A DNA stretch of 64,000 nt from Limnephilus marmoratus. Lineage: Eukaryota > Arthropoda > Insecta > Trichoptera > Limnephilidae. The position numbers were made by a program, and so were the translations under genes. Of this stretch, positions 11,163 to 22,900 are shown one piece after another. Below the pieces are notes generated by a model. That model made no database searches and had not been told where the DNA came from. It saw nothing but the letters and a program-made list of their open reading frames with translations. Each line of letters opens with the position of its first letter. Positions within the stretch are counted from its first letter, which is position 1. The stretch is taken from contig OU862921.1 of the NCBI GenBank assembly GCA_917880885.1, positions 53,990,508 through 54,054,507 on the forward strand, in the 5' to 3' direction.

Positions 11163-11495
11163 ATTTGGCAAATGACTTTATTTGGTAGGATCGTACTTAC
11201 TAATGTAGCCAAGGTATGAAGATAAATTAATACACAGGTTGAGGTTCCGGACTCCACGTTTATTGAATGTTGGATACAAAGCATGACACGACAAAAGTTC
11301 GATTCAGAAGGATTTGAAGGAAAATGGCGAGTATGACAGCGAAAAGTGACGAACGACCCAAAAGGGCGCAAGGAAGGGAATGAAATTGCCTACGAGTTTA
11401 TTCTGGCGTCTGGCCCGCAAGCGCTCAGATCTCAGGGATACCCTTATACAAAATTACTTTATGGCTGTAAAATGAAATCGCTGTCATTCTCTACA
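11163..11495 (-). repeat. 5' LTR of the gypsy element
   Basis: This is the partner of 3,022-3,354; no difference was seen over 333 bases. It is followed on the minus strand by the tRNA-Trp primer binding site and on the plus-strand side by TATAT microsatellite. Confidence 0.93.
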
Positions 11496-11984
11496 TATAT
11501 ATATATATACACTAATATGTACGTATACACACATACATGTTTGCATATTCATACATTCATATATATACACATACGTTCATAGATACACATACATACGTAT
11601 TCGTATAATGCACATAATCATACAGATACATTAAAAACAGCAGTATATATAATCAAAAAAGAATAAATGGCATATACATAGTTTCATATAACCAAAATTC
11701 ATTAGATACACATAGTTAAGCAAGCATCTAGAACGAAGACTATTCATATTTTAACGAAATGATATAATCAAAGAACAATTGTTGGAATTTACATAGTATC
11801 ATATGACCAAAAATTCATTAAAGATACACATAGTAATGGAAGCATCTAAAACTAAAAATATTAAAATTTCCACAAAATTCTCGTAATTCAAATAAACAAA
11901 GGCAGTAATAATAATATAAGCAGGCGTAAAACATAAACAGTAGTAATAAGTAAGAATTAATCTCTACACATGTAAATAACACAT
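11496..11984. repeat. AT/CA microsatellite and a diverged two-copy tandem repeat
   Basis: Bases 11,496-11,610 are alternating TA and ACAT-type simple repeat, apparently the other half of the microsatellite that the gypsy element split. At about 11,672-11,757 and 11,790-11,870 a block occurs twice with a period near 117 (shared words ACATAGT, CATAT, CCAAAATTCATTA, GATACACATAGT, AAGCATCTA). No gene is seen. Confidence 0.6.
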
Positions 11985-12032
11985 ATTTTTTTTTATTTAT
12001 ACATACTTTTATTAAGAATGGAAGAATAGAGA

Positions 12033-15027
12033 TTACGGTGAGATTCCTAATAACTTGGTGATTGATGCCCTTTTTTTGAACAGTAACCATGTAGTGAACT
12101 GTTTATACAACCATTTTCGGTTATTTTTAGTGGCGTAATAGGAGGTTTCTTTTAGGAAGATGTTGAAAATGAGAGGTGCGAGGTAGGATTCGTGCTTTTG
12201 GGCAAAAGTTGATTTAATTATTGGCACTAAAAGTTGATTGCGCGAGTTTGCTCTTGTGATTTGTGGGTGTGTTATGTGGCATGATGAGGATTTTATGCAG
12301 TTTATATGAATGATCTTCTTAATGAAGAGTTTCCTGATGTCTAGTATGTTGTTAGTTATTAGGATGTTTTCCGTTGGATGAAGATAGATTTTTTTAACAT
12401 GATCCTAGTTAGTGTTTTATGAGTTGTGTTAAGTGTCTTAATATACTTTTCTGCGGCTCCCCCCCAGGTCGAAATACCATAAGTTAAAAGGCTTTGACAT
12501 AGAGCGAAGTAAACATTTTTTAGTTGTTTTAAAGACATGATGTTTCTTATCGTTTTAAAAATGAATGATAGTTTACGGATTTTTTTTATGAGCAAGTTGA
12601 TGTGAAGTTCCCAGTTTAATTTATAGTCCACTGTTAAGCCTAGATACTTGATATTGTCAGTATGTTCTATTTTTTCGCAGTTGTGATTTGAGGGTTTAGA
12701 GGCAATATAAGGGTGTAGGTATAAAGGCGGAAGGGTTTTTGGTTGCCCAGTGATGGTTTTACTGAATGTTAGGTATTTTGTTTTGGCGATGTTTAAGGTA
12801 AGTAGATTTTTGTCGAGCCAATTTTTATTTCTAACATACCGGTTTCAGCACTTTTGAAGGCCTTTACCCAACTTGGAGCTTTGAATAGTATTACCGTGTC
12901 GTCTGCGTAACTGATTACCTTGTAGTCGATAGATGCCATTTTAAGATCAGTAAGGTCATTTATATAAATGAGGAATAGAAGGGGACCGAGGACGCTTCCT
13001 TGAGGGACACCATACTTGATTTCTTCCGGTTCACTGAAGCATTTATTTAGTTCTACTATTTGCTTTCTATTTTTAGTATAGTTAATAAACCATTCGAGCG
13101 GTGGTCCGTTAATACCATAATTTTTAAGTTTCTCGTACAGAATTTCATGAGAGATAGTATCGAAAGCCTTGGCCAGATCTAGAAAGACTCCGATTACTTT
13201 GGATCCCTCATCTGTGTTTTTGACAATGAAATTCGTTAATTCTGAAATAGCCTGTTCAGTACACATTTTTGCTCGAAAACTGAATTGACAATCTGAGAGT
13301 AAGTTATGTTTATCGAGGTAGGTAATTAGTCTTTTTTTCATTGCCTTTTCCAGAACTTTCGATAGTGAATTTAATAGTGAGATAGGTCTATAGTTAGAAA
13401 TTAGAGTTTTGTCCCCAGATTTGTGAATTGGTGTTATAATTGCAATTTTTAGTTTATCCGGAACAATACCTTGGCTGAAACTATGATTGAATATGTGTAG
13501 AAGAGGCATAGCAATATATTCATGCAGATTAATCAGAATTTGGTTCGAGATTTTGTCCGGACCCGGAGCGCAGTTTGGTTTAAGAGATAAAATAAGTTCA
13601 GAAATTTCTTTTTTATTTAGTTTATATATATTAAAGGAGTGTATTGGTTGTTTAGTAGGGCTGTGTTTAGTTAGTAGTTGTTCTGTAGTGTGGTTATTGA
13701 TGAGGATTTTGTTTGCTAGATCTGGGCCTACGTTGGAAAAATGAGAATTAATATAGTTAGCCATTTTGCATGGTTCGTTCTTTGTTTCAAGGATTTCACC
13801 ATTAATTGACAATTTATTAATATTATTACCCTTCTTAGGTTTTAAATAAGCTGCTTCATTAATAAATTTCCAAGTTTTTTTTGGATCCTTTTTGGCATTT
13901 TCTATTTCATTTCTGTAAAATTTGAATTTCGCTAGCTTAATTAATTTGTTACAGAGATTTCTATATAATAAATATTCATGATTTAGTTTACAGTCATGTG
14001 GATTTTTATTTACTCTCATGTGCATGGTGTTTCGTTTGTGAATACTCTTAACCAGCCCTGCTGAGATCCATGGTTTAATTTTCAGTGTTTTGTGAGCGTT
14101 GTATTTGTGTGTTTTTAGTGTGGTGTGTTTGGTAGTATACATTTCCAGAGTTAGTAGGAAAGCATTTAGAGCTTTGTTCGGGTCTTTTTCTTTAAGTGTT
14201 GAAGCCCAGGATTCGTGACTTATTTCTGTTCTAAGTGATTTGAAGTCTATGACTTGTTGTGTGGTGTTTGTAGGCATTTTTGATTTATTTACGGTATTCG
14301 ATAGAATGCCAAGTGAAGTAGTGTAGTGATCGGTGATCGTTGTATGAATAATGGATGAAATGGTTATTTTATTAGTTTTAGCAAAAATATGATCAATGCA
14401 AGAATTGGATTCAAGGGAAGTTCTTGTGGCTGAATTTATTGTTGACTTAAGGCCATAATGACTTAAGAGACTTAGATATTCGTTAGTTTTCGGATTGCAA
14501 TTTAGAATGTTTATGTTCAAATCTCCCGCTAAGATAAGTTGTTGGGTATTTAAATTATCATCTAAAAGTTTTTGAAGGGAATTTAGGAAAGGTGTAAGAT
14601 TTTTAAAGCATGGGGGTCTATATATAGCAAAAACAGATAGATCAGATCCTAGTGAAATTTTTATACAATTTGCTTCCGTTAGCTTTATTTCAGAGATAAA
14701 AGGATTTAGCGATTCTGTAACGAAGATAACAATCCCATCATTTTGGTTAAGTTTGGTAGTAGTATGAAATGTCGAATATCCAGGTAAGTTTAAGTCAGTG
14801 TAAGAGTCGTCTGTCCAGCATTCACTTAAAATTATTATGTCAAAGTGGGAATCAAGGTCTTGTAAAAGTACTGTAAAGCTATCAAAGTTCTTACGAATGC
14901 TTCTAATATTTTGGGAGATTATATTTAATGAGTTATTTGGGTGAAACACTTTGAAATCTTGTGGATTTTTGTAAACATGTTCTTCATTATTGGGTAGATC
15001 AAAATCTATATTTATTATTGAGTCCAT
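12033..15027 (-). pseudogene. LINE C ORF2: endonuclease plus reverse transcriptase, two frameshifts
   Basis: The open part from the ATG at 15,027 covers 744 residues: EN with SQNIRSIRKNF (about residues 38-48), LSECW, GDLNINIL and TDHYT, then RT with NYRPISLLNSLSKVLEK, FLDLAKAFDTISH, VPQGSVLGPLLFLIYIND and an intact YADD box. A frame change occurs within an A run at about 12,832 just after the YADD region, and another in an A7 run at about 12,390. The C-terminal region with the KYLGL motif and a typical terminal domain continues in other frames to 12,033. The protein would nick DNA and prime reverse transcription of its own RNA. Because both breaks are in homopolymers, an assembly error cannot be excluded. 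Confidence 0.87.
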
Positions 15028-15083
15028 TTCTAATAAATGAATTTACATATAGGTAGAATAAATAGTTAATAATAATGTACCAG

Positions 15084-15891
15084 TTAGTTAATAAGCTGTA
15101 AATCGTCGATATGATTAATGTTTATTATTTTAGAACTATGGTCAGAATTTTTTTTAGTAAGGATTTTATTGTTTTTGAACCATGTATATAGATAATTATT
15201 ATCTTTGGCTTTTTGCTTGGTCTTCCATAGTAGCTCTTTGTAGTAAGGGGTTAATAGTTCGCCTACAAATACGTTCTTCTCTCTTGCGTTCTTGCGGGAG
15301 TTCAAAACTGTCTGCTGTGCTTCCTCATCTTGGAGTTGAACTTTGTACCTGTATGCTCGGTCCTCCATTTTCTGTGTTCGATCTTGATAACGGATTATTT
15401 TTTTTTATTTTGTGAGGTTCGACGTTTACTTGTGTCTCCTTAAATATTCTGTTTATGGTGTCCATTGGTTCTTCATTTGGCAGTGTAACTATACCAGTAA
15501 ACTCCGCCCAGTTGTCGCTCATACTAGCCTGTTCGATTTCGGCCAGTCGGGTTTCTAGATTAGTAATTCTGATTTCTTTGTTGATGTTTGCTTCTTCTAA
15601 GATTTCTACCTTTTTGTTAATTTGAAGTATATTGTCAACCTTAATTGAGATGTCATCATATTGACTGCTTATGAAGTCTACACTTTTTTTTATTTCTAAC
15701 ATTTCGGATTCAAGATTTTTTTTTATATTTACTGTCTCTTGTTCTATTTTTTTGAATAATTGTTGCTTTATTTAATCCATCTTTTTGTCTACATATTTCA
15801 TAAATTTTTCATAATGCTCGTCACCGGCATTAATTTGTGGTGGTGTCTCAGTCGGTTTTGATCTAGTTTGCACTTTGTTAGAAGTTGCCAT
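15084..15891 (-). pseudogene. LINE C ORF1 with coiled coil and baculovirus FP-like C-terminus
   Basis: The ATG at 15,889-15,891 opens a frame that meets TAA near 15,775, continues in the same frame to 15,325 and is completed in another frame to 15,084. The middle is heptad-like (KVDNILQINKKVEILEEA), then comes a segment around SDNWAEFTGIVTLPNEE. The end has ELLTPYYKELLWKTKQKAK and YLYTWFKNNKILTKK, the pattern seen in the FP (few polyhedra)-like domain common in insect LINE ORF1 proteins. It would bind the element RNA. This differs from the zinc-knuckle ORF1 of LINE D, so the two LINEs belong to different lineages. Domain naming is from remembered family patterns. Confidence 0.65.
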
Positions 15892-16039
15892 TGTGTTTGG
15901 TTTATATGGTTTAATAATATTAAAGTAATTGGTTTTTATTTACTCAGTTATAGCGCCTGAATTTGACTGATCTGCAAAATTCGTATCACTCAATACAAAA
16001 AACAAAAAAAAAACAAAAAAAACACAAAAACCAAAAAAA

Positions 16040-16135
16040 AACTTCAGTGTTACTAGAATTCGAACCGTGGACCTTCGGATCTCTTGACCGATACGCTCAC
16101 CGCTGTGCTATCAACCACCGATGGCCTAGTGAGAA
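16040..16135 (-). repeat. tRNA-like block (SINE head or tRNA pseudogene)
   Basis: On the minus strand a D-arm-like GGTGAGCGTATCGG, an imperfect anticodon-arm-like hairpin and a B box (GGTTCGAATTC) occur in tRNA order, followed by T runs that would stop RNA polymerase III. Acceptor and T stems do not pair well and position 33 is not T, so it is not a functional tRNA gene. It may be the head of an unlisted SINE. Confidence 0.5.
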
Positions 16136-16621
16136 TTAAGTGTAATATAAAATGTCTTCGCACAGGTAGTTAACGGGGATTAGAATAGAAGGTTGGTTTG
16201 TAGGTAACAATTTGAAACTTGACACTTCACAGTTGTTGATTTCAACACTTGTATTCACTGTAAATTAGAGCGTTGAGATTTCACCAACTTCGATTAATCT
16301 CTAAACCGATCTTCGGGGACACGATTATCGTTGAATTTTATGATTATCGGATTATGTGGACCCTAAATTTTGTGTATTTTTGAGGAGCGATTTTTGAGAT
16401 GCACTCTGTTGAAAAAAATAATAATGAAAAATTAATGTTTGTAACTGATATGTTTGTAAAATGATAAATATTTGTTGTACTAATATGCATCGTATGTATG
16501 TAGGTACTGTATGTTATTCTATATATATATATATATATATAATGTTTGTAAATGTTCGATACACCTGTATTATGTATGTAATAGCCCTATGTACGGGCGT
16601 TTAAATAATAAATAATAAAAT
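16136..16621 (+). repeat. Probable LINE 3' tail fragment
   Basis: No coding sequence is seen. The right part has an (AT)n run (16,519-16,541), a small hairpin GCCC-TATGTAC-GGGC (16,584-16,598) and then a TAAATAATAAATAATAAA tail. This layout resembles the 3' end of LINE A at 21,950-21,999 (GGCA-TAA-TGCC and a TAAA tail). Bases 16,136-16,500 show nothing recognisable. Confidence 0.4.
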
Positions 16622-16645
16622 AATAATAATGATTCAATCAATGCC

Positions 16646-18219
16646 TTGCTTTGTGAGATTGATTGGGAATTCATCAATCAGGGCAAAATAGATCAATCTG
16701 TCGATCAGTTTTACAGTATACTCTACCAGATTATCTCTTCGCATGTTCACATTAGAATGAATAAAAAACACTTCCCTATGTGGTATTCACAAGATCTCAT
16801 TCGTTTGATAAAAGAAAAAAACAAATTTCATAAAAAATATAAAAAATACGGCAACGAACTAGATCATTTATCATACAAATTAATTAGAACCAGAACTTAA
16901 ATTCTAATTAAAGTTTGTTACTATAAGCACTTAGGCTTGATCAAACAAAACTTAAAAGCTAACCCAAAAGATTTCTGGAAATTCGCAAAAAGTAAGTATA
17001 AAAACACAACCGATATACCAAAAGAGATGCACTTAAATGACGAAAAGACTGCCCAAGGTCAAGTTATCTGTGAGCTCTTTTCTAGGCATTTCCAATCGGT
17101 TTACAAACCACCCAATGCAAACTACTTTCCACAATTCCCTGAAAACTTTTGTAATGAAAGCCTCGGTACGATCAATATTTCGCCTACAACGGTCTTAATT
17201 AAATGTAAGAATTTAAAAACCAATAAGGGATCAGGTCACGATGGTAATCCTCCCATTTTTATCAAAACATGCAGAGATTTCCTCGCCAGACCACTCAGCC
17301 TGCTTTTCAACAAGTCACTACACGATGGTATTTTTCCAGTCAAAGGAAAACGGCTTTTATAACTCTTATCTTTAAGAAAGGTTGTAAGAGCGATATAAAA
17401 AAATATAGACCCATCTCTAAACTTGACTGCATAGGAAAGTTATTTGAGTCAATAATATATGACTGTCTACTGGCTCGCGTAAGTAAATACATTATCATTG
17501 AGCAACACGGATTCTTTCCCCGGCGTTCTAGAACCACAAACCTTCTTGTATACTCCCAATTCATCCGCGACAGCATCGAAAAGCATTTACAAGTATGTAG
17601 ATGCTATCTACACGGATTTTTGCAAAGCATTTGACCAGTTAAATCAGTCACTACTTATTAAGAAGCTTGAAAAGTTTGGCATTAGTGGAAATACTCTAAA
17701 ATGGTTTGAGAGTTACATTACTGAAAGAAAACTACAAGTAGTTATAGGAGGACACTCTGCGGATATTTTTACTGTAACATCGGGAATTCCGCAGGGCTCT
17801 CATCTTGGACCCCTGCTATTTTTAATTTTTATCAACGACATAGTTTTAAGAATAAAATTTTCGAAATATCTCCTATTTGCCGACGACCTTAAGCTGTACA
17901 AAAAAATCACATCATTGGAAGATTGCATCGATTTGCAAAAAGACCTATCTTCACTACACGAAAGGTGCACACTAAATGATTTGTATTTTAATAAAAACAA
18001 ATGTGCTGTAATTTCTTTCACAAAGAACAGAAATAAATTTTCAAACACATATCACATTAACAATGTCGCTTTATTAAACACAACTTCAATTAAAGACTTA
18101 GGCGTGATATTTGACTCATCACTTAGCTTCAATAAACATGTAGATACAATTTCAAAAAGTGCGTCACAAATATTAGGATTAACGCTCAGAATCACAAATT
18201 GCCTTAAAAGTGCAGAATT
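16646..18219 (+). pseudogene. LINE A reverse transcriptase, N-terminal and central part
   Basis: The pieces give the connector (KANPKDFWKFAKSKY), KKYRPISKLDCIGKLFE, TDFCKAFDQLNQ, a GIPQGSHLGPLLF block near 17,785, an intact FADD box near 17,876 and IKDLGVIFD near 18,095. A TAA near 16,898, a TAA at 17,359-17,361 and a frame change around 17,590 break it. The sequence then runs in frame into the EN region of LINE B at 18,226, so the annotated-looking 447-codon frame 17,498-18,841 is a chimera of two elements and not a real protein. Confidence 0.83.
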
Positions 18220-18225
18220 AACTTT

Positions 18226-18841
18226 TGATGAATTGCAAATTTTAATGAAATATTTAAATATCAATCTACATATACTAATTCTTACTGAGTGTTGGATAAA
18301 CCAGAAATACTTGAATTTGGAAATAGCTGGATATACAACCTACTCAAGTTTGAATAACATAAAACAAAATGATGGTGTAATTGTATACATAAAAATCGAA
18401 ATAAAAGCTGAAGTCGATGAAATTATTGTTGCAAATGCCAATTGTTTAAAAATTAAAATCGGTAAAGAAAAGGCTATATTAGCAGTCTATCGGTCTCCTT
18501 CAACAAGAAATATAGACCCATTCCTTAAATCGATAGACGAAGAACTCTGCCTACTGAAAGACACAAAAAACATATTTTTTATTGGAGATGTAAATATAAA
18601 TAATATACTAGAAAATGGACATCCCAAAAAAATACAATATCTGCAGATGTTATCCTCCCATGGACTGGAAAGCCTAATAAATGTACCTACTCGAAAAGTG
18701 GACGACACACAAAGCTGCATAGACCATATTATGAGCAAAACAAAAGAAATTACTCAAACTGTTTTATTTAACTCGACTATTACTGACCATTATACGACTA
18801 TGCTTTCAATAAAAATAAACAAACCAAATAAAATTATGTAA
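18226..18841 (+). pseudogene. LINE B endonuclease domain, truncated
   Basis: The frame begins within the EN domain (HILILTECWI), continues with NDGVIVYIK, LAVYRSPS, FIGDVNINNIL and SCIDHIMSK, and ends with TITDHYT, the last catalytic block. The first quarter of EN and all of ORF1 are missing. A TAA at 18,839-18,841 interrupts the frame, which continues beyond in the same phase into the RT. Confidence 0.82.
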
Positions 18842-21052
18842 AGACCGCTAACGACAGAAAAAACACAAACCAACTGGAATGTCATTAAACAAAATCTACA
18901 ATGTACCGATTGGAATAAACTACAAAGTATGGACAATACAAATGAAGCATGGAATTATTTCATAGAACTCATTCAGCAAAACATTTTCTCTAATACAGTA
19001 AAAATTGTAAAAAAAAAATCACACAAAAATATACACATTAAACCATGGATCACACAGAATGTTATAAACTGCGTAAGAAAAAGAGACGAGTTACACAAGA
19101 AGCTAAAAAATAATCCATACGATATACACATGTTAAGATACTACAAAAGATATAGAAACATATGCAAAAAAGTAATTACACATACAAAAGAAACTTACTA
19201 TAAGCAAAAAATAGATGATTGTAAACAAAATCCCCGTAAGATGTGGCAAATAATAAATGAAATAACTAGTACTAAATCTACCAATGCCACATCAATTGAC
19301 GAGCTGAATATAAACAATGTCCCCAGGAAATTCTTGACGAAATTCTTGAATATGTCAATAACTTCTTCATAAATATAGGATCTAATTTAGCAAAACAAGC
19401 TACGCAATGTGATGAAGCAGTACAAACAAATGAATCTCCTGAGCAAGGAAAAAAGCTCGAGTTTAAACAAATCACAGCTGATGAAATCAAAAATACAATT
19501 TCTTCTCTAAAATCAAATGTATCTTCCGGGGAAGACTTAATAACAACAAATGCAATAAAATTTCTCTGTAAAGAACTTATCGTACCTCTAACATATCTAG
19601 TAAACATGGCTATAACTGAAAGCGTATTCCCCACAGCTCTCAAAAAAGCTATTGTAATACCAATATATAAACAAGGATGTAAAAATGACATAAACAACTA
19701 TCGACCAATAAGCCTACTCAATACATTATCAAAAATATTGGAGAGAATATTAAAAAAACAACTCCTATCCTACTTAGAAAAAAATAAAATATTATCAGAA
19801 ACACAGTACGGATTTAGGGAGAATCTAAGTACTGGTGACGCCATAGAAACTATTACAGATATGATCATAAAAAGTTTAGACAGAGGAGAAAAAACACTGG
19901 CAATCTTCATAGACTTACAAAAGGCATTTGATACAATAGATCACAAAATCCTTTTTGCAAAGCTTTCAAAAATTGGTATGTTAAATAGAACTCTAAACTT
20001 ATTAAAAAGCTATATGATGGAACGTACACAGAGCGTTCAAATTAACAAGAAAAAAAGCAAACCTCTCCTAATCAACCATGGAGTACCGCAAGGAAGCGTA
20101 CTAGGACCGATATTATTTCTAACATACATAAATGATATCGGTAGCCTAGGAACGAGAGGAAAAATCATAAGCTTTGCTGACGATACAGTAATTGTATTCA
20201 ACGAAAAAGATTGGAGAAGTACCTACAAAGAAGCGGAACATGGACTTGGTCTACTGCAAAACTGGCTTAAGAGAAATTCCCTTACACTTAATGTCAATAA
20301 AACAAAATATCTGACATTTTCTATAACAGCCAGAGGACAGCCAGAGGATGACTTTAATCTCAAATTATATACATGCCAAGAAAACTATCAAAATCAAGGC
20401 TTATCATGCCACTGTCCTACCATAGCACACTCCAAAAGTATCAAATATCTTGGTATTGAAATTGATGATAATCTCCGATGGAACGCACACATTGAAGTAA
20501 TCACAAAAAAACTCACCAGGCACATTTACTTCTTTAGAGCCATCCGTAACATCCTCAACATAAACGACATTAAGAAAGTGTACTACGCTTTATGTCAATC
20601 ACAAACAGAGTACGGGATAACTGGATGGGGATCTGCCTTGAGCACTCACATGGACCGGCTCAATATAGCCCAAAAAGGAGTACTAAAGACAATTTTGAAA
20701 TTACCGGTTAGAACTCCGACAGAAGACTTGTTTCAAAGCATTCAAGTCTACAACATACAAAAACTTTATGCAAAAAATATTTTATTTAAAATTAAAAAAA
20801 AACATATCAGAATACTCCACTGTCCAACATAGATACACAACCAGGGCAATAAACCAAAATATTCTAGCTACAGCCAGTTTGAAAACATCTTTTGGACAAA
20901 GAAATATGAAATTCAATGCGACAAAACTATACAACGCTCTACCAACTCAAACAAAAAAAATAACAGAAATAAATAAATTTAAAACAATGGTAAAAATATG
21001 GTTGAGAGAACAAAGTGAAAAAGAACTATCAAAGATACTGAAGACCATGTAA
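18842..21052 (+). pseudogene. LINE B reverse transcriptase, two frameshifts
   Basis: The same frame continues past the TAA to about 19,320 (KPWITQNVINCVRKRDELHK connector), changes frame there, and then carries NNYRPISLLNTLSKILE, TQYGFRENLSTGDAI, FIDLQKAFDTIDH, VPQGSVLGPILFLTYIND, an intact FADD box near 20,177 and KYLGIEID. A second frame change lies at about 20,790 in a run of nine A, after which the C-terminal KFNATKLYNALPTQTK segment runs to 21,052. The sequence otherwise looks little eroded. Confidence 0.85.
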
Positions 21053-21225
21053 AGACAACTGGATACTAAATACAAATGTGGAAAAACTACAGGCCGCCAC
21101 AGAACAGGAAACCCTAGTGAGGAGGACTGTGAAAAAAAAACTTTATAATACCTTAATATAATATAATTTATAAATATAATATGTACAAATTTTGCTATAG
21201 ATACTAATAAAAATAAAAAAACTTT

Positions 21226-21688
21226 AACATTATATAAATCAATTGTGCGAAGTATTCTCGAATACGGATCCACTATTTGGTATCCCAATTATGAGATTCA
21301 TAATTATAGAATCGAATCCATACAAAGAAAATTAACCCGTGTTATTGCTTATCGCGAAGGTATATCTGATCAGTTTGGAACGTATAAAGACCGAATTCTA
21401 CACTATAAACTACACTCTCTGACAGGAAGACGGAAACTTTCTGATTTATTGCTTCTGCACAATATTATACATGCATTAGTTGATACCCCAAACATTTTAT
21501 TCCAAATTGACATTAACACACCGTCAAGAAATTCAACAAGGGGGATGCAAGATATTTTCTATATATCTACCTACCACACAAATACTGGATATTTCTCCTC
21601 TTTACCACGAACATTAAGACATTATAACACTATACACTGCTCTAATAAAGAAATTGACATTTTTAATAACCCATTCAATCACTTCTAA
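21226..21688 (+). pseudogene. LINE A reverse transcriptase, C-terminal part
   Basis: This resumes LINE A after the nested LINE B: a YKSIVRSILEYGSTIWYPN block (the normal continuation of the LINE RT thumb region) and SIQRKLTRVIAYR, then a C-terminal domain to a TAA at 21,686-21,688. The interval 21,689-21,999 is 3' UTR and TAAA tail. Confidence 0.82.
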
Positions 21689-21999
21689 AAATATATTTTA
21701 CCATCAATCGTATAAAGCTGATATTGTAATGAAGCCCTTTATTCAAAGACAGGAAATATTGTACCTACTAAATCATTGTCCCATCAGCACAGGTGCCAAT
21801 AATAAATTGTTGGTGATTCTTTCGTACTCTACCTTTTACTAATTCTTGTTCGTCATTCACTTTTGCATATTTACGAGTAGCTAATTATTACTGATATTAT
21901 TTTTGTTATAATTTTAGTAATTTAAATCATCCATGTATATAAATTTTTGGGCATAATGCCTGTTTTATGTACTTAAATAAAAATAAATAAATAAATAAG

Positions 22000-22594
22000 T
22001 ATGAAGTTAACTCCAAGCAGAAATAATTCCTGCTTTGGCCGCATTTTAGTGAGGCAGTCGGAGGGCGCGCATGTGGTTTCTAGTTACAGTTTATGCCACG
22101 TTTGTAGTATGCCGTTTGATGTGGCGTTCGCGTAGTTTCATTTGCTCAGCTTTTTCGCGCCTATTTTTGAAAGTGGGTGTTTATTTTTAGCAATAATTTA
22201 ATAAATTATAATATTATTTACATGCTCATGTTTTACAAATATGGTAGGGTAGGCAGTGCTTATGTGACTATATGGAGTGCACGCCCCTGATGCCAACTCA
22301 GAATCAATTCAACTGGACACCTCTTTGAAAAGTCAATAAAAGCAATGAAAAAAAATTAAAATATTCCATAACCTAACCTTACCATTTTTTATTTAACCAT
22401 TTTTTTTTACATGTTTTTAGCATCACTTTTAATGAGTTGATTTCATTCTGGTCGTCAATATCCAGAAACTTTTCGTTTATTTTTGCACCGACCATTTTGT
22501 GCTCTTTTACCGAACATAGATTAATTCTACGAATTATTGAAAGCATTGATTAAGGTATTAATGTGCTGGGGAATAATCATATAAATAGGAGGTC
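22000..22594. other. No recognisable feature
   Basis: Outside the LINE A tail this stretch holds no supported gene or repeat. A GC-richer patch at 22,050-22,170 has no convincing reading frame. Confidence 0.5.
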
Positions 22595-22600
22595 TTTATT
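22595..22600 (-). promoter_or_regulatory. Candidate polyadenylation signal AATAAA
   Basis: AATAAA on the minus strand lies 53 bases past the TAA of the candidate exon at 22,654, a normal distance for a cleavage signal. By itself it is common in AT-rich DNA. Confidence 0.3.
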
Positions 22601-22653
22601 TCAGTAACGAACCCTTATGGAAAAATATATTACAAAAAAAACGAAAATTGTTT

Positions 22654-22870
22654 TTAACTTGTAATGGGCCCCTCGTCCTTTACACAAATAATGGCTAATA
22701 TTTTATCGCTAAACAGCAAAGCGGCTCCACAAAGTAAACATAATTTGTGAAACGAACAGGAACATGTGTTTGACATGTTACCTTCACCTTCACTACCTCG
22801 GCTAGGATACCGATGAGTTTTTTTTTCAAACGCACCGCACGAAAAATATCTACTTAAATTACTTTTATAC
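22654..22870 (-). CDS. Candidate terminal coding exon of an unrecognised host gene
   Basis: On the minus strand a strong splice acceptor-like tract (TTTTTTGTCGTTGTTTCAG) ends at 22,871. It is followed by an open frame of about 71 codons, a TAA at 22,654 and AATAAA 53 bases downstream. The frame has a cysteine/histidine cluster near its middle (C-S-C-S-F-H-K-L-C-L-L-C), which could bind metal. I do not recognise the protein. The combination acceptor, open frame, stop and poly(A) signal is what a last exon looks like, but a chance frame or an old transposon remnant is possible and no partner exon was found. Confidence 0.28.
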
Positions 22871-22900
22871 CTGAAACAACGACAAAAAATAAGCAATTTA

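Larger units (their letters stand above)
3022..11495 (-). mobile_element. Ty3/gypsy LTR retrotransposon, CsRn1/Kabuki-like, near full length
   Basis: Two direct repeats of 333 bp bound an internal region that reads on the minus strand as leader, gag, protease-RT-RNase H-integrase and a long 3' noncoding stretch. Flanks are TATAT on both sides (3,017-3,021 and 11,496-11,500), a possible 5-bp target duplication, although the insertion lies in an AT microsatellite so this is weak. The primer binding site matches tRNA-Trp with one mismatch and the Gag has a C-X2-H-X9-C-X3-C finger; both are known hallmarks of the CsRn1 clade. The integrase is disabled by a SINE insertion and one TAG codon. At about 8.5 kb the element is long for this clade, because of a 2.1-kb 3' noncoding segment, a 1.2-kb leader and the SINE. 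Confidence 0.93.
11985..15970 (-). mobile_element. LINE C: jockey-like non-LTR retrotransposon, almost full length, degraded
   Basis: On the minus strand the order is ORF1 (15,891-15,084), ORF2 (15,027 to about 12,033) and an A-rich 3' end around 11,986-11,998. Both ORFs are recognisable over nearly their full length but carry one nonsense codon and several frame changes. The frame changes in ORF2 are at runs of A. The 5' end is uncertain; it lies between 15,892 and the tRNA-like block at 16,040. Confidence 0.88.
18226..21219 (+). mobile_element. LINE B: 5'-truncated jockey-like LINE nested in LINE A
   Basis: The insertion starts inside the EN domain and runs through RT to a 3' UTR and an A-rich tail (21,206-21,219). 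It is bounded by AACTTT on each side. The 3' UTR contains a GC-richer hairpin region near 21,090-21,130 (CCCTAGTGAGGAGGACT) that recurs at about 28,530. 5' truncation plus an A-rich tail fits target-primed reverse transcription. Confidence 0.86.
16622..21999 (+). mobile_element. LINE A: 5'-truncated jockey-like LINE, split by LINE B
   Basis: Coding sequence for a reverse transcriptase runs from 16,646 to 18,219, stops at the nested LINE B and resumes at about 21,226. The sequence AACTTT is found at both junctions (18,220-18,225 and 21,220-21,225), a plausible target duplication. The 3' end has a small hairpin and a (TAAA)n tail ending near 21,999. The EN domain and ORF1 are missing from the left end. 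Confidence 0.85.
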
